From positions 1,125,001-1,189,000 of the forward strand of contig CANLVN010000001.1 of the NCBI GenBank assembly GCA_947494705.1: DNA of 64,000 nucleotides, in the 5' to 3' direction. Under the pieces are notes generated by a model. That model was not told the origin of the DNA. It saw nothing but the letters and a program-made list of their open reading frames with translations, and searched no databases. The DNA is from an uncultured Erythrobacter sp. (lineage in GTDB: Bacteria; Pseudomonadota; Alphaproteobacteria; Sphingomonadales; Sphingomonadaceae). Shown here piece by piece: positions 35,245-43,500 of the stretch. The translations under genes were made by a program, and so were the position numbers. Numbering within the stretch: the first letter of the stretch is position 1; every line of letters begins with the position of its first letter.

Positions 35245-36426
35245 TTACTCGCCGGTCACATCGGCAAGTGCGGAGATGAACTTGTCGATATTGTCCATGG
35301 TCAGCCCGGCCACGTTGATGCGGCCCGATCCGGCCATGTACACGCCGTGATCCTCGCGCATGCGCGTGACCTGTTCCTTGCTCAAGGGGAGCACCGAGAA
35401 CAGCCCGTTCTGCGTTCCCAGCGGCGTCAGGTCGACGCTGCCGGCCGTGCCGGCATCGGCAAGGTATTCGCGAACCTGCCGCATACGCGCCCGCATCTGG
35501 TCGAGCTCATCGAGCCATTCCTCGGTCAGCTCAGCATCGCGCAAAATGACCCGAACGGCCGCGCCGCCATGGTCCGGCGGCATCGACCAGCTGGCGCGGG
35601 CCAGTGCGTTCGCGTTGGAGAACGCCTTTTCGAGAGTCTCTCCGCTATCCTTGGCCATGATGTAGAACGCGCCGACCCGGTCGCGATACATGCCGAAGTT
35701 CTTGTCGCAGCTATAGGCGATGAACGCCTCGGGCACCTTGGCCAGAACGCTGCGCAGGCCCGCCGCGTCTTCTTCGAGGCCCTTGCCGAGCCCCTGGTAA
35801 GCGACATCGATGATCGGGAAAGTCCCACTCTCGGCCAGTGCATCTGCGATCTGGGCCCAGTCGTCTGCGGTGTAATCGACACCCGTCGGGTTGTGACAAC
35901 AGCCATGCAACAACACGCCTTCATCCGGGCCCGCCTGACGGATCGCGCCCAGAACCGCGTCCAGATTGGCAGTGCCATCGGGCTTCGCATGCTCGAAGCC
36001 CTGCCATTCGAGGCCGATATCGCTGAGGATCTGCGCATGGTTGGGCCAGCTGGGCGTGCCCATGTGCAGCTTCGTCATGCCCGCCTTCTGCGCCAGCGCT
36101 ACGGCCAGCCGAACTGCGCCGGTCCCGCCGGGGGTCTGCATGCCCTGAATGCGCCCGCCCATCGTCGCGTCGGGGCCAAAGATATAGGGCATCAGGGCAT
36201 TGACGAAGCCAATGTCCCCTTCCGGGCCGAGATAGGACTTGCTCTCCTGCGTTTCGATCAGCACCCGCTCTGCGCCCTTGATCGAGCCGAAAACGGGAGT
36301 GTCCCCCTGCCCCGTGCGATAAACGCCGACGCCCAGATCGATCTTGTCGGGCCGATCATCGGCAGCGTGGAGCTTGATGAGCGCGAGCAGCGCGTCGGGC
36401 GATTGCGGTTCGAGTCGGTCGAGCAT
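35245..36426 (-). CDS. Aspartate/aromatic-amino-acid aminotransferase
   Basis: This is a 393-residue class I PLP aminotransferase of the AspC/TyrB subgroup. Visible features are the N-terminal PDALLALIKLHAADDRPDKIDLGVGVYRT, the PLP-phosphate and ring contacts in CCHNPTGVDYTADDW, the conserved Asp in IIDVAYQGLGKG, and the PLP lysine in YSCDKNFGMYRDRVG. In most relatives this last motif is S-x-S-K-N-F; here Cys-Asp precedes the Lys. It transfers amino groups between aspartate or aromatic amino acids and 2-oxoglutarate. The frame extends 14 codons further, but the ATG at 36426 gives the family N-terminus (MLDRLEPQSPDALL). Confidence 0.92.
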   Translation of the reverse strand: MLDRLEPQSPDALLALIKLHAADDRPDKIDLGVGVYRTGQGDTPVFGSIKGAERVLIETQESKSYLGPEGDIGFVNALMPYIFGPDATMGGRIQGMQTPGGTGAVRLAVALAQKAGMTKLHMGTPSWPNHAQILSDIGLEWQGFEHAKPDGTANLDAVLGAIRQAGPDEGVLLHGCCHNPTGVDYTADDWAQIADALAESGTFPIIDVAYQGLGKGLEEDAAGLRSVLAKVPEAFIAYSCDKNFGMYRDRVGAFYIMAKDSGETLEKAFSNANALARASWSMPPDHGGAAVRVILRDAELTEEWLDELDQMRARMRQVREYLADAGTAGSVDLTPLGTQNGLFSVLPLSKEQVTRMREDHGVYMAGSGRINVAGLTMDNIDKFISALADVTGE

Positions 36427-36528
36427 GGGATATGCTCTTACGCAGCACAGCGCGCGGGGCAACCGCATTTCGGCTGGTTACGCACCGTGCGGCCTCTGCG
36501 GGCCGTCACGGTGCGCCGGTCTGCGACC

Positions 36529-37407
36529 TCAGAAGGGCAGCCAGCGCTGCTTCTCGGAAAACTTCATGTAACCTGCATTCAGGCCGAGCCGGACGCCCGC
36601 CCCCATGCGGATCGGAATCAGTACGACATCGCCGCGCCGCATGTAGCTCGCATGGAGGCCGCCGATGAAATACGCCTGTCCCTCGCCCGCCGGATAGCGC
36701 TTGTAGAGGTCCTGCGTGTCGAACAGGTTGTAGACCAGCACGAAGGTGTTGGCCGCATTCGCGCCGGCATCGAAGCCCACCGAAGGGCCGGTCCAGTAGA
36801 CTTTGCGCTCGCCTTCGATCTTGTGGTGCAGTGTGCCCGAGCCGTAACGCGCGCCGACGATGAACGCCCCGCCCGCTTCGCGTCCGACGATATAGCCATT
36901 GGGTTCGCCCTGTTCCTGCAGCAGGTCCTCGATCATGCGCGCAAGCCCCTCCGCACCCTTGCCGAAGACACCTTCTGCCGCACCGATCAGGTCATCTTCG
37001 CCATAGGTGGTGGCCGATCCCTGGGCCGCGGCTACGTCACCGGTCGGTGCAGGGTCGGACCATTCGGGCACCGGCTCGCCCGGTGCGGCCGGGGTCTCGG
37101 CATATTCGGAGAATTCCCCGTCGAACCGCGGGTCCGAAGACTGCGACAATGGCGGCACGGTGCTCGGACCCGGCTCGCCCGTGCTCGGCACCGGATAGGG
37201 TGCCGTCTCGCGCGGTTGTGCCTCGGTCTGAGGCTGGACAAGATCGCCGTCGATCCCGCCACTCGTCTGTCCGTAGGCCTCGTCCGGATCAAAGCTCTCG
37301 ACGTTCTGCGCGCCGGCCGGTCCGATCGCAAGCGCGGCTGCGGCCAGCAACGCGGTGGCCGAGCGGGTAAAGGAGCCAAGGGCACCGAAGGATTTGGTCA
37401 TGCGCAT
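36529..37407 (-). CDS. EipA-like DUF1134 envelope protein
   Basis: This 292-residue secreted protein has a signal peptide (about residues 1-33, ending GPAGAQ), a Pro/Glu-rich disordered region (about 40-125) and a C-terminal DUF1134 domain. The domain includes GYIVGREAGGAFIVGARYGSGTLHHK, VYWTGPSVGFDAGANAANTFVLVYNL and GGLHASYMRRGDVVLIPIRMGAGVRLGLNAGYMKFSEK. DUF1134 includes EipA of Brucella and Caulobacter, a periplasmic protein needed for envelope integrity. It lies about 100 bases upstream of the aminotransferase on the same strand. Confidence 0.87.
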   Translation of the reverse strand: MRMTKSFGALGSFTRSATALLAAAALAIGPAGAQNVESFDPDEAYGQTSGGIDGDLVQPQTEAQPRETAPYPVPSTGEPGPSTVPPLSQSSDPRFDGEFSEYAETPAAPGEPVPEWSDPAPTGDVAAAQGSATTYGEDDLIGAAEGVFGKGAEGLARMIEDLLQEQGEPNGYIVGREAGGAFIVGARYGSGTLHHKIEGERKVYWTGPSVGFDAGANAANTFVLVYNLFDTQDLYKRYPAGEGQAYFIGGLHASYMRRGDVVLIPIRMGAGVRLGLNAGYMKFSEKQRWLPF

Positions 37408-37766
37408 CTCTCACACCTTTCGCCCGGTTCGCGGTCGGGCATTCACTTCAGGCCGTCTTCCCGGCGGCCAGTGGAACAACGGGGCACGTCTTCGCGCTGC
37501 CGAACAGAGTCGCTTGCCCCGCCCGCAGCAATCGCAGGGCGGCGAATCGAATCGAAAACGCGACGAGGCGAGTCGTTAGGCTCTGTTATCGAAGGCCGCA
37601 GATGAAGGACGGCTGTCCGGCGACCGGGGATCTGTACTGCGGCAGGTGGGCGGGCGCATGTCTGCGCTTCATGCGAAATGGCCAAATTACGTCCAATTGC
37701 CCCCTTGTCGCCCCTGCCCAGCCCGCCTATAGCGCGCGGCTCGCGGCCAAAAGAGCATGCGCCGGT
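37408..37766. other. 359-base gap between eipA-like gene and tRNA-Ser
   Basis: No gene is supported; the open frames here cover the tRNA or run antisense and have no family signal. The region should contain the divergent promoters of the EipA-like gene and the tRNA. Confidence 0.5.
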
Positions 37767-37857
37767 GGAGACGTGGGTGAGTGGCTGAAACCAGTTCCCT
37801 GCTAAGGAACCATACCCATACCGGGTATCGAGGGTTCGAATCCCTCCGTCTCCGCCA
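37767..37857 (+). tRNA. tRNA-Ser (anticodon GCU)
   Basis: The acceptor stem GGAGACG pairs with CGTCTCC, followed by discriminator G and an encoded CCA (37855-37857). The anticodon stem GTTCC/GGAAC holds the loop CTGCTAA with anticodon GCT at 37801-37803. A long variable arm follows, as in all serine tRNAs, then a T arm with GGTTCGAATCC. It reads AGC/AGU codons. The three-gene cassette described below starts about 385 bases downstream. Confidence 0.97.
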
Positions 37858-38241
37858 TTTCCCATTAGCGATAGCGCGACTTTTCCGCCGAGGTTGTCTC
37901 AGCTCTTAAATCGCAGAAGAAAATTCTCACCTCTGACGGCGCAAAAATAGGTTCTGAGCGGACGCTTCATCAATAAACCGATTTGGGCGATCCGGTTTTC
38001 CTCGATCGCGAGTAGCGCTTGCAAGAAGGGGCTCTCTTCGATCTGGGAATCGACAGCAGGCTGAGAGGCTCCGACCTCGTAAAGACTATGGCTCGAGCGG
38101 TGAGTTTGGTCGATCGACAACTACGCGTCAGCATCACCCAGATCACTCAGCCAGTTTGCTTTGACAAAGCCCGCGGGAGCGTTACCGATAAGCTCAAAAG
38201 TTTACTGATTTCGGTGAAACAGGTGCTCGAGGGGGCGAGAC
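37858..38241. other. 384-base gap between tRNA-Ser and the T4CP-like gene
   Basis: By eye this stretch is richer in A/T than its surroundings. Two short open frames are present (73 residues minus, 80 residues plus) but neither has a convincing start or family signal. I see no integrase, no copy of the tRNA 3' end and no clear terminator. It probably holds the promoter of the downstream three-gene operon and may be eroded mobile DNA. Confidence 0.4.
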
Positions 38242-39915
38242 TTGGCAGGAATGCGGAGTGAAAACTGGTCGGCAACGGCCGACGGTGTTGATGGGGGCGG
38301 GCCGACACTTCCCGCCAAACTTGGTCCGGATGGCCTCCTCATCGGCTATTCGCTGGAGGAAGAAGCCCACAGGCCAGTAATGGGCTTCCGCTTTGGCGAG
38401 GCGGTGGAGGACGAAGACGCCGCCGACGACATGCTTGAACCGATCCTGCATACTGGAGACGGGCATCTTATCACGCTAGCTCGGACAGGAGCGGGGAAAG
38501 GCGTGGGCTGTATCATTCCTGCTCTCCTGAGGTATCGCGGGCCGGTCATCGTCATCGACCCCAAGGGCGAAAACTATCAGGTCACCGCACGCCGTCGTCG
38601 CGAGCTGGGTCAAGAGGTGCTGTTGCTCGATCCCTTCGGTGTCACCGGTGAGGAGACAGGGGCGCTCAACCCGCTCGACCTGATCGATCCGCGCTCTCCA
38701 GAGGCAATCGACAGTGCAGCGCAACTCGCCGAGCTGATAGTGACCAAGCAGCACACGCAGGACCCGTTCTGGGATAGCCGTGCGTATTCGCTCATAACGA
38801 CCATGCTGCTGTTTGTTGCCTCCGGGAGGCCTCCCGTTCTGCGCAACCTGCAGGAGATGCACTACCTGCTCAATCAGACAAACGAAGATATGGATTTCAC
38901 CTTCAAGGAAATCCTCAAAAGCTCGCATTCCTCTGTGCGGCAGGGTGGCTCAATAAAGTCGACCGCCGAAGGGAAGGTCTGGGCCTCGATATTGTCGACC
39001 GCGCAATCGCACACGGATTTCCTCCGCAGCGCCGGGGCGCAGGCCACGCTTGGCCGCTCGACGATCGATCTCAAGGCGATCACTCGGGGCGATCCGATAT
39101 CGATTTATGTCGTGGTCCCGCCTGAGAAACTCGAAAGCCACGGCAAGTTGCTGCGCCTGTGGATCGGGGTGTTGATGGCGGCCATCACACAGCGCTCGCG
39201 GCGTCCGGAATTGCCGACCCTGTTCATTCTCGACGAAGCAGCGCAACTCGGACCGCTTAAACAACTTCGCCAAGCGATCACGCTGCTGCGCGGATACGGA
39301 TTGAGGACGTGGAGCTTCTGGCAGGATCTCAGTCAGCTGCAGATGTTGTACCCCAATGACTGGAAAACCATGATCAACAACTGCGAGGTGTTGCAGGCCT
39401 TCGGTTTCTCGAATGCGCGGGTCGCCCGCGATGGAGGGGAATTGACTGGGTTCGACAATTGGCGCGTCCTGCAAGACCTGGAGTTTACCGAAATGGTCCT
39501 GGCGATAGCGGGGGACAAGCCGGTGATCGCACGCAAGCCCAATTATCTCGAGGACCCCGCTTTTGCAGGCCAGTTCGACGAGAACGGATTCTATGGCGAC
39601 GCCCCGCAGCGGCGCCGGGAGATCAAGCCACCGCAGAAGCCTTCAAAGCGCGGCAGCCTGGCAGAACTGAAACGGATACGCGCGCGGGAGAGAGCCGAGG
39701 CAGCGCAGGGACGCCGTCCTACGGCAAGCGAGGTGCTGGACGGCAAGTTTGATCTGTCCGGACCCGAATTCTCGGCTCCCGAAAACATCCCGGACCCTTT
39801 TTTCACGCCTGGCGATGACAAAACTGGCAATCGCGTCGACAAGGATAACACCAAAAAGCCAGGCACCCCGAACGCCGATCCAGACGACGGAGCAGGCGAC
39901 GGCGAAACACCGTGA
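38242..39915 (+). CDS. VirD4/TraG-family ATPase lacking a membrane anchor
   Basis: This 557-residue protein has the core of a type IV coupling ATPase. It shows Walker A ARTGAGKG (80-87) followed by GCIIPALL, the conserved VIVIDPKGEN (103-111), the NPLD(L) block, and Walker B LFILDE with D331-E332 then AAQLGPL. After that come LLRGYGLRTWSFWQDLSQL, the motif containing the catalytic Gln, and NCEVLQAFGFSN. Unlike VirD4 and TraD it has no N-terminal membrane helices; the ATPase core begins within 70 residues. The last 110 residues are charged, Pro-rich and probably disordered. The TTG start has GAGGGGG six bases upstream; ATG 38251 is an alternative. The NYN gene overlaps its stop by four bases. 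Confidence 0.85.
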   Translation: MAGMRSENWSATADGVDGGGPTLPAKLGPDGLLIGYSLEEEAHRPVMGFRFGEAVEDEDAADDMLEPILHTGDGHLITLARTGAGKGVGCIIPALLRYRGPVIVIDPKGENYQVTARRRRELGQEVLLLDPFGVTGEETGALNPLDLIDPRSPEAIDSAAQLAELIVTKQHTQDPFWDSRAYSLITTMLLFVASGRPPVLRNLQEMHYLLNQTNEDMDFTFKEILKSSHSSVRQGGSIKSTAEGKVWASILSTAQSHTDFLRSAGAQATLGRSTIDLKAITRGDPISIYVVVPPEKLESHGKLLRLWIGVLMAAITQRSRRPELPTLFILDEAAQLGPLKQLRQAITLLRGYGLRTWSFWQDLSQLQMLYPNDWKTMINNCEVLQAFGFSNARVARDGGELTGFDNWRVLQDLEFTEMVLAIAGDKPVIARKPNYLEDPAFAGQFDENGFYGDAPQRRREIKPPQKPSKRGSLAELKRIRARERAEAAQGRRPTASEVLDGKFDLSGPEFSAPENIPDPFFTPGDDKTGNRVDKDNTKKPGTPNADPDDGAGDGETP

Positions 39916-40541
39916 AAGATACAGTGGACCAGCCCACCGCGGTGGGTTTTATCGACGGGCAGAATCTCTTCATGCAGGCGAAGCGTCTGCTCGGTCATCG
40001 TATCCCCAATTTCGATCCTGTCGCGCTGCATCGGGAGATGTGCGAGGTCGCGGGCTTCCGGCCGGGAGCGGTGCGGTTCTACACCGGCGTGCCCTCGGCG
40101 CGCCGCCAACCGCGCTGGCACGCCTTTTGGTGCAACAAGACACAGGCGATGGAGCGCGACGGCGTAGAAGTGACGACGCGCCCCCTTCGCTATCGCAAAC
40201 GGCGCATCTTCGACGAGGACGGCGACGTCGAAATGATCGTGCAGGCGGAGGAAAAGGGCATCGACATTCGTATCGCCCTCGATCTGGTGCGCCTGGCCCG
40301 TCGCGAAGAGCTCGATGCGGCCATCATCTACTCGCAAGACCAGGACTTGAATGAAGTCGTCAGCGAAGTCGAAGCAATCGGGAAGATCAGAGGCACTGAG
40401 ATCAAGCTCGCAAGCGCCTTCGCTACTGGCCCGGATGTGGACTTCGACCGCGGGATCAGGGGGACGCAATGGCTCCGCTTTGACAAGCGCATCTACGATC
40501 GCTGCATCGATGGACGAAATTATTTTCCCAAGGAGAGCTGA
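39912..40541 (+). CDS. NYN-domain (PIN-like) nuclease
   Basis: This 209-residue protein belongs to the NYN/LabA-like (DUF88) group of PIN-fold RNases. Acidic residues expected at the metal site are visible: D15 with N18 in FIDGQNLF, D118 in EEKGIDIRIALD, and D143/D145 in YSQDQDL. A basic loop (RPLRYRKRRIFDEDG) could bind nucleic acid. The GTG start overlaps the upstream stop as GTGA, and the next gene starts at the base after this stop. Such spacing suggests equal production of all three proteins. NYN proteins cut RNA in many settings, including RNA decay and defence; the target here is unknown. Confidence 0.85.
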   Translation: MKDTVDQPTAVGFIDGQNLFMQAKRLLGHRIPNFDPVALHREMCEVAGFRPGAVRFYTGVPSARRQPRWHAFWCNKTQAMERDGVEVTTRPLRYRKRRIFDEDGDVEMIVQAEEKGIDIRIALDLVRLARREELDAAIIYSQDQDLNEVVSEVEAIGKIRGTEIKLASAFATGPDVDFDRGIRGTQWLRFDKRIYDRCIDGRNYFPKES

Positions 40542-43500
40542 ATGCGTGCAGCTGGCGGGCAGTCACGGCAGATCACGGCAGGACACAAAAGCCGCATCTA
40601 CGTCGGGCGCCCGGATGACGAGAGATTCCTGACCGCACTGACCGGGAAGGGCGAGCTTAGGCCGGACGAGGCAAAGCTGATCGAAGACAACATACTGCTT
40701 ATCAGCGGCAGTGGCCTGGCGGGCAAATCCGAACTGCTCATGTGGTCCTTCGATGCGTTTAACGCAAAGCAGAACGAGGACATTATAGCCGCCCACGGCG
40801 CGCTCAAAATGGCTGGCGAGCTGGCAAGCGAAACACAGCATATCGATGCGTGGGCTAAGACGCTTCACAGCATGCGCGACGACTTGGAGCAGCAGGCGCG
40901 TGAAAAGGGTTTACGAGCCCCGAGCTTTCGCCTGTTCGACGCTTTTTACAAACGGTGCGTGACACCGGGCAGCGATGCCGACGTGCCCTTTCACATCGGT
41001 CTGAAGGTTCTGGGCGGTCTGGCAGCCGCGCTCATCCTTGCAAGCGATATCCTGTCTCAGTTTTCACTGCAGACATGGGCCGAAGCATTGGCGGGATGGA
41101 TCAGACCGGTAGTTCCTGGGGCCGAATTGGCGATTGCCATTCTCATGTACGGGGCGTTGATCGCGGCGCTGGTCTATAATGTCATTGAACGCTTCGTCCC
41201 CAAATTGATTGTCCGGTTTCGCGATCGTGTCCTGCGCGCACGCACCTATTCACGCTTCGGCGAAAATCCGCTTTCGCATCCGGAGCGGCTGGCTAAGGAC
41301 GACGCCGAAAACAGGCCGAACGCATGGCCTCAGGATTTCAATGAAAGGCTGCTGATCAAGGCCTTCAATGCCGATATCGAGCAATGGCTGCAGAAATTGC
41401 CAAAAAACAAACGCGTGCTGCTGGCGCTCGACTTGCAGGAGCTGCCGCCTGCGAGCCTGCCGGAAGCGCGTGGCAGAGTAAGGGCTGCGGTAGACACGCT
41501 GCTGGGTCGGGCAACGCGGTCAAACGATGATGCGGCCAGCCCGCTGCTACAAGCCCGCGCGCCGATTGCCGTAAGCTCCAAGTTCGTGATGTTCGGCTAT
41601 CCGCCGAAAGCGACCTCGCCGCTGCTCTCGGCTCTGGCGCGGCCTCAAGAGGTGACGTTTCTCAGTCGCGATGCCGCTTGGGACCTGGTGGGCAAGCGGA
41701 TCGCGAGCTGGCTGGATGACGAAGAGATCGGTAATGATGCGCTGTGGCAGGCGATGCTCGCCGCGCGCAATCTGCCGCGCCCCTCTAACGCCGAGGCATG
41801 GAGCCTCGAGCGCGGCCGGAATTCCGCGGAAGCGGCAGAACGGACGGGCCGGGAATTCGTCAATCTCACCTTCGCTCCAGGCAAGACCTCGGATTATCAC
41901 CTGCTGTTGATCCAAACCGCGTTGGCTTTTGGCGCGTTGACTGCGTCGTATGCCCTTTCGGGATCGGGTGTTCTGCAAAACGAGGATTTCGACCAGCGCC
42001 TGGCCGGCTCCATCGACCTGCGCCTGCGCCACTTTTTGCAAGAGTCCGGCGGCATCCTCGATGAGGATTTTGCCGATCCCGGCGCGTTCAGAACGCGACT
42101 GATCGAGCTCACAACCGCACGTAAGGGTACAGGTAAGACATCGTCGGGAATTCCGTCGAATGCAATGGAGGAACTCAAGCGGGCGCTCGGGTACGGCCCC
42201 CAAGGCTTCGAGCAAGGCGCGACTTTGCTCGCTCCTTTCCGGTTCGGATTGACCGAAGACGATCTCGCGCGGACCGGGCTGGACATTCGGGTCGGCGATC
42301 TGAAGCAGTCACCCAATATCAAGTTCAACAGCCAGGAAACGGGCGGACCAGTCCGGGTAATCCTCAAGGAAGAAAGCCGCCGGATCATCCTTCATGCAAA
42401 GGGCCATGAAGATGAAAAACTTTCGCGGGCCTACACCAGGCTGCGGGACGCGATCGAGAACAACGTTTCCGACTTTCGTCGAGACACGAAGGACGTTGCG
42501 CATCACGCGCTGTCGTGGACTGCGCTCGCCTGTCTGACCGGAACGGATGACCTGGAAAGCCTGGCAGCCATACTTGAAGACATTGCCGATCGCGCGCTGA
42601 CGCTTGGCGGATATTCTGATCTCACCGAGCCACAGAACATCGAGCTGCAACATCGACTGGGCGAGGCGGCGATGCGCATACTGGTCGAAGCCAGGTTTCC
42701 TCAGCGCGGTAACGCAAAACGGTGGAACTATGACAAGAACCGCCCGGAAAACATCGGTCGGCTGGAGGCAACGGTGCAGCGCTACATGCGGCGCTTTGGA
42801 TACGGCCAGATGGACACTCCCGCGCGCAATACTTTCGTGACGATGCTGCGCGAACAGGGATCTTATTCTCCCGTGGTGCGCGACCTCGCACGGTTCCTTG
42901 CCGAACACGGCGGAACGGCGGCCAGGGGTGACTGGCTCGACAAGATCGGGCTCCTGCATAAGGAGAATTGCCGCGAGGAGGCCCTGAACCGGCTCGCCGC
43001 GATCAACCCTGAGCCACTCGCGCCGGAGAACAGGCTCGCTTACCTGCGATCGCTACGCAGGACGGCGGATTCGCTTGCCGGGCGCTGCCTGCCGCATGCG
43101 CAATCCGATCCCGATTTCGAGAGGCTGCAAAGCTGTGTCGAGAGAGCGGAACGCCAGTTTCTCCATCCGCTTTTCAACGCAATGCAATCGGGAATGGCCG
43201 ATGTCCCGGACCATGCTGGCGAGATTGCTTTCATGGCGCTGCGCACCTCTGTCTTCTGGCAGCAAAAGCTTGCCAGATTTCCTGTCGCACAAGCGGTCGA
43301 CCAGGACGGGCGCTCGCAATTCGAAGCATTGGCCGCCGCATCGCGCGCGAGGCAGGCTTCCATTCTCGACTTCCTTTCCGAGAACCCGTGCGATTTCACC
43401 CCGACAAGGGTGAGCGATTTCATAGATGTTGCGAACCTTCTGGGGATGGATGATCGGCTCAAGGGCGAGCGGCACGCGGAATTGAACAGCTGGCTGAAAC

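Noticed and set aside
35041-37605. An 854-residue plus-strand open frame
   Set aside because: It is antisense to the aminotransferase and the EipA-like gene, both with clear family motifs.
37443-37865. A minus-strand ORF beginning MGNGGDGGIRTLDT
   Set aside because: This is the well-known false protein produced by reading a tRNA-Ser gene backwards.
37899-38120. A 73-residue minus-strand ORF after the tRNA (and an 80-residue plus-strand ORF at 38019-38261)
   Set aside because: The first starts with TTG immediately after a stop codon; neither has a ribosome site or a family signal. They may be remnants but I cannot support them as genes.
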